Origin: CAZTCJ01 sp964612085
GTDB lineage: Bacteria > Pseudomonadota > Alphaproteobacteria > JAJFIK01
Assembly (NCBI GenBank): GCA_964612085.1
Contig: CAZTCJ010000061.1
Location: 1 to 23,883 of the forward strand
Direction of reading: 5' to 3'
DNA length: 23,883 nt
In this document: positions 15,020 to 22,494 of the stretch, one piece after another
Position numbering within the stretch: position 1 is the stretch's first letter
Layout of the letters: each line of letters starts with the position of its first letter
Translations under genes and position numbers: made by a program
The notes under the pieces: generated by a model
What the model was told of the DNA's origin: nothing
The model's database searches: none
Seen by the model: the letters and a program-made list of their open reading frames with translations, nothing else

Positions 15020-15934
15020 TCACGTCTTCGGCGTCACGCCCGCGATATCCTCCGGTTTCGGGATATCGGGCAGGGGGCCGGTGCCGGTGCGCGCCAGCTC
15101 AACGAGGGCCAGCGGATCGTCCGTGATGATCCGGTCGGCGCCGCACTTGGCCATGCTCGTCAGCAGGCTGAGCGGTTCGGGCATGGCCATGTCGATGGTC
15201 CAGATCACGGCTTCCGCGCCGTCTGCCTTCAGGATCTCGATCGGGTTGACGCCAAACGGCATCCAGGACGTCACCGTGGCATGGTGGAGGTAATAGGCCG
15301 CGACGCCGTCGGTCTTCTTGCGGATGTCTTCCAAAAGCTTGGCGAAGGCGGCGGCGGACAGGTCTTCCTTTTCCAACAGCGTCATGAGCGGGTCATGGCC
15401 GGTGTGGAGATCCTCAAGCCCCTTCGCCAGATATTTGACCGCGTTGTGATCGCGCCCGCCCAGTTCCAGCCAGCGGGCGATGGGCTTGGCCGCGTCGAGA
15501 AAATGCGTGCGGTGATCATTGGCGAGCAGGGTGCGCGTTGCCTTGAGGTCCAGGTGAATGCGCGTGTCGCCCGAGGCCAGATCGTCGATGAGCTGGGCGG
15601 CGTCCTCAAACAGCATGGGATGGGTTTCCATCTGCACGCCGTTGGCATCGCGCACCCGGAGTTTGCGGACCTCTTCGGAGGTCAGCGCGGACAAAGGGCC
15701 CGAGCCGTTGGTTTCTTCCCCCAGCATGCTGTCATGGAGAATGGCGAACTTACCGTCGGCCAGAGGCTGAAGGTCGATCTCGAGCCGCGCGCCGATGGCC
15801 AGACCGCGGCGCATGGTTTGCTCGTCGAACGGGCGGTCCGACGCCTTGAGGCGGCATTTGTGCCATTCAAGCCCCATGGACCGTCCCGCGACGGTCACTT
15901 CAAGGGCGCTGTTAAGGGCAAAGTCCGAAGCCAT
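15020..15934 (-). CDS. Glycerophosphodiester phosphodiesterase-like protein with altered active site
   Basis: The 304-residue protein has the TIM-barrel pattern of GDPD enzymes, which cleave glycerophosphodiesters to glycerol-3-phosphate and an alcohol. RLEIDLQPLADGKFAILHDSML aligns with the metal-binding E-x-D and the catalytic HD. ETNGSGPLSALTSEEVRKL is the usual next block, and AEAVIWTIDM and ADRIITDDP are the last strands. However, the first histidine motif HRG reads HKC, the PENT box is missing, and the third metal-site strand reads HLDLK in place of the usual E-x-K. Substrate or activity may therefore differ. No signal peptide is visible. Starts at 15952 or 15934 are possible; AGCAGG upstream favours 15934. 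It converges on the enoyl-CoA hydratase. Confidence 0.78.
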   Translation of the reverse strand: MASDFALNSALEVTVAGRSMGLEWHKCRLKASDRPFDEQTMRRGLAIGARLEIDLQPLADGKFAILHDSMLGEETNGSGPLSALTSEEVRKLRVRDANGVQMETHPMLFEDAAQLIDDLASGDTRIHLDLKATRTLLANDHRTHFLDAAKPIARWLELGGRDHNAVKYLAKGLEDLHTGHDPLMTLLEKEDLSAAAFAKLLEDIRKKTDGVAAYYLHHATVTSWMPFGVNPIEILKADGAEAVIWTIDMAMPEPLSLLTSMAKCGADRIITDDPLALVELARTGTGPLPDIPKPEDIAGVTPKT

Positions 15935-16015
15935 GATGGGGGCCTGCTGCATGTCAATCCGTGAGTCGGCAGTGTAGTGACCCGCCGTCGCAACGCAATG
16001 TGCGGCTTTCAACCA

Positions 16016-16744
16016 TTACGCGGAAGCGTCCAGCCACTTATGGTCATCGAGGATTTGCACGCCCACGCCCTTCTCATGATGGCGCACGACCCGCGCCCGC
16101 ACGCTGCCGACCATAACGATGCTGCCGGCAGGGGGCCGTTCGGCGGTCTCCAGGGACAGGCCGCCCAGCGAGACATCCAGAACGAGACACTCGACGGTGC
16201 GCCCGCCGGGCAGCGTGAGGCTGGCGGCCTCATTGGCGATCTGGCGCGCGTTCCGGCGCAGATCCTGGAGGCCTTCCGGATAGGGAGCGGGCTCCTGGCC
16301 GGTGGCGAGGGAGAAGGCGACGGCGGTCAGCCGTTCGATCAGGCGGTCGCGCTTGCTGGGGCTCGCGACGAAGCGCACGGCGAAGCCTGGCGGCGCGCCC
16401 AGATGCCGGACCACGGTGGCTTCGAGCCGTCCGATGGTTTCCAGATAGAGAATGAGGGGCAGGCCCACCGGCGGCGGCGTGCCGCTTTCGATGGCAGCGC
16501 CGCCAGCCGAGATATTGAGCGTTTTGCCGATGCCTTCCGCGCCGCCGGCGCACAGGAAGCGGGCGCCGAGGGCAGCCTCGATCCGCCGGTGCCGGCGCCG
16601 GTCCCGCGCGGTCGCGGCCAAAGACCGCCAGACGCTCGGCTGCATGGCCGGATCGGTCTCGTCCGGAGCGGCGGTCAAGGGGCTTGGAATGGGCGGAACG
16701 GCCGTCATGAGGGCATGGGCAGGTGCGCGCAATTGCTGGAACAC
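16016..16744 (-). CDS. Tandem PilZ domain protein
   Basis: The 242-residue soluble protein carries two PilZ domains, the usual receptors for cyclic di-GMP. The first (about residues 47-135) begins RDRRRHRR and has NISAGGAAIES, matching the RxxxR and (D/N)xSxxG binding motifs. The second (about 160-240) has RRNAR and DVSLGGLSLET. Both pairs of motifs are intact, so both sites could bind the second messenger. The N-terminal 40 residues are Pro/Ala-rich and probably disordered. The first start is a GTG at 16744, preceded by GGGGTG; an ATG at 16708 would shorten it by 12 residues without a ribosome site. It follows the PAS_5 gene on the same strand at 111 bases. Output (motility, exopolysaccharide, other) cannot be told. 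Confidence 0.86.
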   Translation of the reverse strand: MFQQLRAPAHALMTAVPPIPSPLTAAPDETDPAMQPSVWRSLAATARDRRRHRRIEAALGARFLCAGGAEGIGKTLNISAGGAAIESGTPPPVGLPLILYLETIGRLEATVVRHLGAPPGFAVRFVASPSKRDRLIERLTAVAFSLATGQEPAPYPEGLQDLRRNARQIANEAASLTLPGGRTVECLVLDVSLGGLSLETAERPPAGSIVMVGSVRARVVRHHEKGVGVQILDDHKWLDASA

Positions 16745-16782
16745 GGGACACCCCAGGGCCTCAGCGCTGCCGCAGGGTCGAA

Positions 16783-16795
16783 CCTCATCATGAGG
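16783..16795. promoter_or_regulatory. 13-base perfect palindrome upstream of the PilZ gene
   Basis: CCTCATCATGAGG has two 6-base arms around a single C. It lies 39 bases before the PilZ start, where an operator would sit. It is immediately followed (16795-16843) by a 9-base inverted repeat, GCGGCGCGC with GCGCGCCGC around a 31-base loop, which may end the upstream PAS_5 transcript. Neither is proven functional. Confidence 0.3.
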
Positions 16796-16855
16796 CGGCG
16801 CGCATGAAGAAAGCGTTGCGGGGCGCAGGGTCTTGCGCGCCGCTTGGAAGAGAGG

Positions 16856-17593
16856 TCACAGGCCGGAGGAGCGGGTGGGTTCGGTGACGTCGGGGGGCGG
16901 CTCCGGCAGGTCCTGGGAGACGACCAGCCGCAGATGGGAGCGTTTCGCCGTTGCCGGTTGAGGCGCGGCGGGCTCATGGACCGGCGCGGCAGGGGCCGCG
17001 ATCACTTCCGGCCGGGCGCCGCCGACCAGCAGGCGGGTTTCCAGAAGCTTCTGGTGCACCAGCGGGCGGTGGCCGAGCCAGGCCGTGCTTTCGGTGGCAA
17101 AGGCGCAGCCCAGAAGCTTGTTGACCGTGCCGTTTTGATCCGCGAGCGGCAGCAGCAGGATCTCGCCCGAGACACTGCGCCGGTCGATGGTTTCCGCACG
17201 GAACAGAAGGATGCCCGGGGCCGGTTCGCTCCGTACCCGCTCAATCAGATGACGCACGGTCGGGCGGTCGGTCAAAGGCCACATGGCCTGCAGATTGTGA
17301 TCGCGCAGCTCCCGCCCGTAGCGTTCGCACAGGCCGGTGCCCGCCAGGCGGAAGATGGTGGTTTCCGGATCGATACAATCGGCCAGGAAGATGTAAGGCA
17401 GCACGCCTTTCAGGTCGCGGGGATGGATGTCCGCGCGCAACGGCACGGGCCGGCCGGTCTTCAGGGAAATCCAGTAGTCCAGAACGCGTTTGGTCTTGGT
17501 GTTGCGCATGCCCCCGCCAGCCCCTGTCTGGTCGATGTCCGATTGAATGCGGCCTTGTCCGTTTGAGAAGGTCCCGCCTATCCCGCAGGTCAT
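16856..17593 (-). CDS. PAS_5 domain protein
   Basis: This 245-residue soluble protein has a single PAS domain of the PAS_5 type, common in alphaproteobacteria as a stand-alone sensor. The signature begins LDYWISLKTGRPVPLRADIHPRDLKGVLPYIFLAD. It continues with TIFRLAGTGLCERYGRELRDHNLQAMW and GEILLLPLADQNGTVNKLLGC. The last 60 residues are Pro/Ala-rich with a short LRLVVSQDLP motif. No kinase, cyclase or DNA-binding domain follows. The start is uncertain: 17593 gives the longest form, while the ATG at 17509 begins just before the domain and is preceded by a G-rich stretch, so it may be the true start. The gene precedes the tandem PilZ gene on the same strand, so a shared signalling role is possible but unproven. 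Confidence 0.87.
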   Translation of the reverse strand: MTCGIGGTFSNGQGRIQSDIDQTGAGGGMRNTKTKRVLDYWISLKTGRPVPLRADIHPRDLKGVLPYIFLADCIDPETTIFRLAGTGLCERYGRELRDHNLQAMWPLTDRPTVRHLIERVRSEPAPGILLFRAETIDRRSVSGEILLLPLADQNGTVNKLLGCAFATESTAWLGHRPLVHQKLLETRLLVGGARPEVIAAPAAPVHEPAAPQPATAKRSHLRLVVSQDLPEPPPDVTEPTRSSGL

Positions 17594-17819
17594 GAGTATC
17601 GTCCATGAGCGTGGATATCGTGATAACGCCGGGAGGGACGCCTGCAGATGTCATCTCTGCTTCGGCGCGTGCTCCCGCAATCAGATAAAGCATGAAGCAT
17701 GCCAGGGCTGCGGCGTTGCGCACGCAAGCCTGTGCGATTGGGCTCTATGGCGGCGCGGCGTATCTTGATATGACTGGATCTTCCTGTTCCGCCAGCAGGC
17801 CAGCGAGGAAGCCTTGTCC

Positions 17820-18431
17820 GTGCCAACCCTGGAATTCTATTTCGACTGCTCCAGCCCGTGGACCTATCTGGCGTTCTCGCGCATCGAGGATGTGGCGCGC
17901 CGTACCGGTACGGCCGTCGTCTGGAAGCCCATTCTGGTGGGCGGTGTCTTCAATGCGGTCAATCAGGGGGTTTATGAGGCCCGGGCCAATCCCGATCCCC
18001 GCAAAGCGCGCTATTACGCCAAGGATTTGCAGGACTGGGCTGGGGCCTGCGGGCTCAAAATCGGCATGCCACCGGTCTTTCCGGTGCGTGCCGTTTCGGT
18101 CATGCGCGGCGCCTGTGTTGCTTTGGAAGCGGGCTGTCTCGTGCCTTATGCCCGGGCGGCTTTCGAGGCCTATTGGGGCGATCTGAGGGACATTTCCCAG
18201 CCCGAGGTGTTAGCGGAGATATGCGGGCGCGTGGGGCTCGATGCGGATTTCTTCTTCGAGCGGATCGGCGCCCAGGAGATCAAGGACGCCCTGAAGACCA
18301 ACACCCAGGAGCTGATCGACCGGGGCGGGTTCGGTTCGCCCACCATGTTCGTCGATGGCGACGATATGTATTTCGGCAATGACCGCCTGCCGCTCGTGGA
18401 ACGCGCTTTGGCGCGGGCAGGCAAAGGATGA
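17820..18431 (+). CDS. 2-hydroxychromene-2-carboxylate isomerase (NahD-like)
   Basis: This is a second DsbA-fold isomerase, closer to the classical NahD pattern than the one at 4383-5000. The 203-residue chain starts LEFYFDCSSPWTYLAFSRIE, with a serine (about residue 12) at the glutathione-activating position and no CxxC. It continues with WKPILVGGVFNAVN, KARYYAKDLQDWA and the C-terminal GGFGSPTMFVDGDDMYFGNDRLPLVE, which holds the cis-proline loop. A TTG at 17814 also opens the frame but is only 3 bases from the ribosome site GAGGAA (17805-17810). The GTG at 17820 has better spacing, so I chose it. The rhomboid gene starts 4 bases after the stop. No aromatic-degradation genes are adjacent, so the natural substrate is unknown. 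Confidence 0.9.
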   Translation: MPTLEFYFDCSSPWTYLAFSRIEDVARRTGTAVVWKPILVGGVFNAVNQGVYEARANPDPRKARYYAKDLQDWAGACGLKIGMPPVFPVRAVSVMRGACVALEAGCLVPYARAAFEAYWGDLRDISQPEVLAEICGRVGLDADFFFERIGAQEIKDALKTNTQELIDRGGFGSPTMFVDGDDMYFGNDRLPLVERALARAGKG

Positions 18432-18435
18432 CCCC

Positions 18436-19209
18436 ATGACCGGTCGCGATTGGCCAAACGGACAGACGGATGAGAGCGCCGCCATGCGCCAGCCCGCCTT
18501 CAATGCGCCGTCCGTCGTTTTGTGGACCATCGCCGTTCTGGTCGCCGCCCATCTGTTGCGCCTGCTGTTGCCTTACTCGGCGGAAATCCAGGTGATTTAT
18601 TCCTTTTCCTTCATTCCGGCGCGCCTGACCGGTCTTGCCTCGACGCTGGACCGGGTGCCGTTTCTCTTAGGCGATCTGGGGCTGTGGCTCAGCTTCGTCA
18701 CCTATGCCCTGCTGCACGCCAATTTCGTCCATCTGATTTTCAACGGGATCTGGCTGCTGGCCTTCGGTACGCCGGTGGCGCGCCGTCTCGGGGAAACGCG
18801 GTTCCTCATCCTGTTCGTGTTGTGTGCGATTGCGGGGGCGCTCGCCCATCTGGCGGTCAATCCAGCGGGCGATATCCCGGTGATCGGAGCCTCGGGCGCG
18901 ATTTCCGGCCTGATGGGGGCCGCCGCCCGGTTCATTTTCACCCAGGCGCGGGCGGCTGCCTTGGGCTGGCCCCAAGGGATCGCCACGCCCCTGTCGCCTT
19001 TGACCGACGGGCGGGTTCTGTCCTTCGTGGCGGTATGGACCGGCATCAACCTGCTGTTCGGCGTGACCGGCATGCAGGTGATGGGCGAGGCGCAACTGAT
19101 CGCCTGGGAAGCCCATCTCGGGGGCTTTTTCGCAGGGCTCTTGCTGATGCCTTTGGTGGATCCGCACCGCCCGCCCGACGGCATGCTGGACACGCCGCCG
19201 CGCCCGTGA
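18436..19209 (+). CDS. Rhomboid family intramembrane serine protease
   Basis: This 257-residue membrane protease should cut single-pass membrane proteins within the bilayer. About six helices are visible. The L1/H2 motif ALLHANFVHLIFNGIWLLAFG (about 91-111) is followed by the catalytic serine in GASGAISGLMG (Ser153) and the catalytic histidine in WEAHLGGFFAGLLL (His227), so the Ser-His dyad is complete. It lacks a long cytosolic N-terminal domain. AAGGA in the end of the previous gene supports the ATG at 18436, 4 bases after that gene's stop, so the pair is probably translationally coupled. A longer open frame to 18355 only overlaps the isomerase. Substrates cannot be predicted. Confidence 0.93.
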   Translation: MTGRDWPNGQTDESAAMRQPAFNAPSVVLWTIAVLVAAHLLRLLLPYSAEIQVIYSFSFIPARLTGLASTLDRVPFLLGDLGLWLSFVTYALLHANFVHLIFNGIWLLAFGTPVARRLGETRFLILFVLCAIAGALAHLAVNPAGDIPVIGASGAISGLMGAAARFIFTQARAAALGWPQGIATPLSPLTDGRVLSFVAVWTGINLLFGVTGMQVMGEAQLIAWEAHLGGFFAGLLLMPLVDPHRPPDGMLDTPPRP

Positions 19210-19314
19210 GCCGCCGCAGCGCTTCTTGGGTCAAAACGCGAGAGCCGCTTTGAGCTTGACCGGTTCCCGTTCCATGGCCAAATCTGCACAGGCGTATGAC
19301 GGAAGGGACAAGCC

Positions 19315-19797
19315 ATGACCGATTACGATCCGAAAAAGACCATCGACCATGAGGGCACCGCCGAAGCCGGGGACACGCCCGCTGCGGAGCCGGCAGGCAG
19401 CGCGGCGCCCGATCCGTCCGCCCAGTCCGGCACACCGGACGTGCCGGGCGGCGGTTCAGGCGGCAGTGGCGGCGCCGGGTCTGGCGGTTTTGGAACAGGC
19501 GGCGGCACCGGCGGATATGGCGGCGGCACGGACCCGCAGGAGACCCACGATCAGGACAATATCTGGATCCGGTTGTTGTTCATGGTCGGCTACGGATTTC
19601 TCGCCTGGTTCGTCTTTGGTCTGACGATCTTCCTGGCGATCCTGCAGTTCATCGTCATGATCCTGAACCGGGAACTGAACGAGGACCTGCGCAAGTTCAG
19701 CCGGAACGTGGTGCTCTATCTGGCGGACCTGTTATCCTACATCACCTTCCTGAAGGACGACAAACCGTTCCCGCTCGGACCGTTCCCGAAGGACTGA
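19315..19797 (+). CDS. DUF4389 domain-containing protein
   Basis: The 160-residue protein has a disordered N-terminal half that is acidic and then very glycine-rich (about residues 45-72, mostly Gly and Ser). The C-terminal DUF4389 domain follows: WIRLLFMVGYGFLAWFVFGLTIFLAILQFIVMIL as one or two membrane helices, then RELNEDLRKFSRNVVLYLADLLSYITFLKDDKPFPLGPF. The family's function is unknown; homologues are inner-membrane proteins with the same LxxYxxxxxxYxTFxxDxxPFP ending. GAAGGGA precedes the ATG at 19315. It follows the rhomboid gene at 105 bases and ends just before repeat copy 2. Confidence 0.87.
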   Translation: MTDYDPKKTIDHEGTAEAGDTPAAEPAGSAAPDPSAQSGTPDVPGGGSGGSGGAGSGGFGTGGGTGGYGGGTDPQETHDQDNIWIRLLFMVGYGFLAWFVFGLTIFLAILQFIVMILNRELNEDLRKFSRNVVLYLADLLSYITFLKDDKPFPLGPFPKD

Positions 19798-19816
19798 CTT
19801 ACGCTTTGGTTTAGAG

Positions 19817-19918
19817 CCTGGCCGGCCCGCTCCTCTCCCGACCACCCACAAGGGTACCCTGACTGGGCGGTCGGGAGGGGGAGCGGGCTGGTGATGCCAT
19901 TTTCAGAGAAGCCTTTAA
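19817..19918. repeat. Dispersed palindromic repeat, copy 2
   Basis: A 24/25-base near-perfect stem (19825-19848 with 19864-19888, differing by a one-base bulge and single changes) encloses a 15-base loop with the same AGGGTACCCT core (19851-19860) as copy 1. The outer flanks CCTGGCC and GGCTGGTGATGCCA also match. This copy lies between convergent genes and its right end runs into the stop codon of the GDYXXLXY gene at 19915. Stem changes relative to copy 1 are partly compensated (longer arm GCCCGC with GCGGGC), which suggests that the fold, not only the sequence, is kept. Confidence 0.88.
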
Positions 19919-20487
19919 AACAGCTTCGGCTCGTCCAGCAGATCCGGATAGGCCTCGATGCCGAGTCTGAGGGCGCGGCCCGTGCTGTCGACGACGATGC
20001 GGATGCGCGCCGTGCCCGTATCGAGCCAGCTCTGGAAATACTCGGCCGATTCCGCCGAAATCGTGTGGTCCTCGATCCCGTAAAGCACGGTGATGCGTTC
20101 CAGCGCGCCGGTGCGCTCATATTCCCCCGGATCGCCCTCGACCTGCTTCACCCGGCCCCTGATCACCAGTTCGCCCGGCGCCGTCTCGGGAAAGCTGGTG
20201 TGGATGCTGGCGGCGAACCACAGATCGCCGATCCGCTTCAAGACCACATAGGCCGTGTCCCATTTGCGGAAATCGTTGTCGCCGTCGATATCCGAGAGCA
20301 GGATCTCGCCGATATCGTAATAGAAGGTCGTGTGCGCCCCTTCGAAGAGATCGGCGGGGTCGAGCGCTTTCGTCCGCACGGTGATTTCCCGGCCCGTGGA
20401 CAGTGTCCAGTAATTGATGCCGATCAGCGACAGGATCAAAAACGTATGGGCCATGCCCACAAGAAGAACGCGCATGGAGAAACTCAT
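19915..20487 (-). CDS. GDYXXLXY-domain protein
   Basis: The 190-residue protein has one N-terminal membrane helix (MRVLLVGMAHTFLILSLIGINY) and a periplasmic-side beta domain of the GDYXXLXY family, usually encoded next to DUF2157 proteins, as here. The order of blocks fits (TGREITVRTKALDPADLF, then AYVVLKRIGDLWFAASIH, then ELVIRGRVK, then YGIEDHTISAESAEYF). The naming motif is degenerate: where GDYxxLxY is expected the sequence reads GAHTTFYY. The ATG overlaps the DUF2157 stop codon by 4 bases (ATGA), so the two are translationally coupled. Function is unknown for the family; a membrane complex of the two proteins is inferred from pairing. Confidence 0.85.
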   Translation of the reverse strand: MSFSMRVLLVGMAHTFLILSLIGINYWTLSTGREITVRTKALDPADLFEGAHTTFYYDIGEILLSDIDGDNDFRKWDTAYVVLKRIGDLWFAASIHTSFPETAPGELVIRGRVKQVEGDPGEYERTGALERITVLYGIEDHTISAESAEYFQSWLDTGTARIRIVVDSTGRALRLGIEAYPDLLDEPKLF

Positions 20488-21848
20488 GATGCCTCTCCTT
20501 TCGGGTCTGTCTCAGCCGGCCCCTCCGCCCCGTCCATGGTCTCGGAACGGACGGCCTTGGCGCGCTCCCTGATGACCATGCTGCGCCGGAGCCCTTCCAC
20601 CATGAAGACGATCAGGATGGCAAGCCCCGCGCCCAGCGACAGGTAAAGCGCCAGATTGTCTCCGAACGTGACAAGGGCCGTGTAGAGATAAAGCAGGTCC
20701 GCGCCGATCGCCAGGCAGCCCAGCGAGATCACCCAATTGTCCCGCGACCAGCGGCCGAAGCCGATCAGCCAGACCGCCAGAGCGAGATAGAGAATGCTGC
20801 CCGCGATGATCAGCGGCACGTCATTGGGCACGCTCAGATAAAGCTGGCCGTAAGCGATGGGATAGCCCATGGCGAAGAGCGCCAGCACGGCCACGGGCAC
20901 CGTGTCCTGCACCCGGATGCCCTTGCGCCCAAGCGCCACCAGGCTCAGCAGGATAATCAGGCCGACGCCGACCGAGGCCGCCACCAGCCAGTCATAGCGC
21001 AGATCGATACTGGCGATGGAGCGCTTGAGCTGGAACAGGGTGATGAATGCGAGGGCGAGCGACACCCGCTGCCACAGGCGCGCGAACGGATAGGCGGTTC
21101 CCTCAAGGGCCCGGAACAGGAGCCAGGCTGCGGTCCAGCCCAGGGCATGCAGGCTGGCGGTCTGGAGCGATTGCCAGAAGATCGCCGCGCCCAGGCTCGT
21201 TGTGTTGAGCAGCATCCATAACAGCAGGGAGGCGATGGCCAGGATCATGCCGCCGTGCCAGCGGAACACATGGACCAGGGCGAGACAGGCGATCCACAGC
21301 GCCAGGAACGGCCAGTGGAAGACGATGCCGAAATAGACCGTTTCCAGCGTGGTCCAGACGGTCGCCAGCACCAGGGTCAGGCCCAGGGCCGCGCGCGATC
21401 GCATGAGAAAGGCGGCGATCAGCACCGCCACGGCCCAGACCATGATCTGATCCGGATAATGGATCGAGACCCGGAAGACGCTGTCGACGATATTGATGGC
21501 AAAGCCCAGGACGAGCAGGCCCAGGAACAGCACCGACTGGCCGATGGCGATGCGGCCGCGGCTCAGGAAGATCATGGAGAGCCCGTAAAGCCCCCACATG
21601 ACGAGCACGGAGACCGCGATCCGGGCCATGGCCGGAATCTCGGCCAGTTGGGCATCGAGAAAGCCGTAGGCGCCGATGCCCAGAATGACCATGACGATCA
21701 GGGCGGTCATGGGCACGACCGGCACGGGATCGCCCGATTGCCCCGCCGTCTCCAGAATCGCCGCGCGGTTTTCCTCGTCCACCAAGCCCTTTTCGGCCCA
21801 GTGATCCAGGTCCCGCTTTAGCTGATTCATGTAAAATGGTGGTCTCAT
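20484..21848 (-). CDS. DUF2157 domain multi-pass membrane protein
   Basis: The 454-residue protein begins with the soluble DUF2157 segment (LKRDLDHWAEKGLVDEENRAAIL) and continues with at least ten hydrophobic helices through most of its length (e.g. MTALIVMVILGIGAYGFLDAQ, then GLYGLSMIFLSRGRIAIGQS). It ends in a short charged cytosolic tail, GEAS. Such proteins are inner-membrane proteins of unknown function. The longer frame to 21992 has no ribosome site and crosses the divergent promoter region. The ATG at 21848 has GGGGCAGG just upstream, and a Met six codons later (21830) is also possible. It is the first gene of a two-gene unit with the GDYXXLXY gene and diverges from the CBS gene across 179 bases. 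Confidence 0.87.
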   Translation of the reverse strand: MRPPFYMNQLKRDLDHWAEKGLVDEENRAAILETAGQSGDPVPVVPMTALIVMVILGIGAYGFLDAQLAEIPAMARIAVSVLVMWGLYGLSMIFLSRGRIAIGQSVLFLGLLVLGFAINIVDSVFRVSIHYPDQIMVWAVAVLIAAFLMRSRAALGLTLVLATVWTTLETVYFGIVFHWPFLALWIACLALVHVFRWHGGMILAIASLLLWMLLNTTSLGAAIFWQSLQTASLHALGWTAAWLLFRALEGTAYPFARLWQRVSLALAFITLFQLKRSIASIDLRYDWLVAASVGVGLIILLSLVALGRKGIRVQDTVPVAVLALFAMGYPIAYGQLYLSVPNDVPLIIAGSILYLALAVWLIGFGRWSRDNWVISLGCLAIGADLLYLYTALVTFGDNLALYLSLGAGLAILIVFMVEGLRRSMVIRERAKAVRSETMDGAEGPAETDPKGEAS

Positions 21849-22027
21849 GCCTGCCCCTGAGTCCGCCTTATCCCAGGACACTTTAGAACCTTTTCGTCTT
21901 GCGGGAAATCGCGGGGCGCGAAAGCCGCTTTTCGGCGCAGGCGTGCCCGCAGCTCTTTCTTTACCGGTGCCAGACACGCTGATTGATGGCAAACTGGGAA
22001 AACCAATAAAACCGCAGGGAGGATCCC

Positions 22028-22459
22028 ATGACGGCCGCGATGATCCTGAAAGACAAAGGCAGTGCCGTCTATACGGCCCAGGCGGGCCAGAGCCTGACCG
22101 ATGCGGCGCAGATCCTGCGCGACCACGGGATCGGCGCCGTGGTGATCGTCGATCATCACATCAAACCCATCGGCGTTCTGTCCGAGCGGGATATCGTGCG
22201 CGCGCTGGCCGATCTGGGCGCGGGCGTGCTCGATGCGCCCATTCGCGATTTCATGTCGAGCGATGTGATTTCCTGCACGCCGGACACGCCCATCGACCGG
22301 CTGATGGAGACTATGACCAACCGGCGCGTGCGCCATATCCCCGTGGTCGAAGGCGGCGTGCTGCAGGGCATCGTGTCGATCGGCGATGTGGTGCGCGTCA
22401 AGATCGCAACAGCGGAAGCCGAGGCCGAGGCGCTGAAGGACTATATCAACGCGACTTGA
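22028..22459 (+). CDS. CBS domain-containing protein
   Basis: The 143-residue soluble protein is a single Bateman module made of two CBS repeats. The first (about residues 10-62) includes AAQILRDHGIGAVVIVDHHIKPIGVLSERDIVRAL. The second (about 72-130) includes MSSDVISCTPDTPIDRLMETMTNRRVRHIPVVEGGVLQGIVSIGDVVR. The GVLSERDIVR and GIVSIGDVV endings are the conserved strand-helix of each repeat. The usual ligand is an adenosine compound such as AMP, ATP or SAM; the partner here is not encoded adjacent. CAGGGAGGA upstream of the ATG at 22028 is a strong ribosome site. A short hairpin (22462-22475, CGGTC/GACCG) follows the stop. Confidence 0.93.
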   Translation: MTAAMILKDKGSAVYTAQAGQSLTDAAQILRDHGIGAVVIVDHHIKPIGVLSERDIVRALADLGAGVLDAPIRDFMSSDVISCTPDTPIDRLMETMTNRRVRHIPVVEGGVLQGIVSIGDVVRVKIATAEAEAEALKDYINAT

Positions 22460-22461
22460 TG

Positions 22462-22475
22462 CGGTCGCAGGACCG
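22462..22475. terminator. Short hairpin between convergent CBS and patatin genes
   Basis: A 5-base stem, CGGTC with GACCG, encloses a GCAG loop in the 35-base gap between convergent genes. There is no T-run and the stem is short, so it is a weak candidate only. Confidence 0.25.
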
Positions 22476-22494
22476 TCAGTGTGCGCTTGAAGCC

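Noticed and set aside
15043..15068. 8-base inverted repeat CGATATCC/GGATATCG near the end of the GDPD-like gene
   Set aside because: It lies inside coding sequence and has no T-run; it could end the opposite transcript but evidence is weak.
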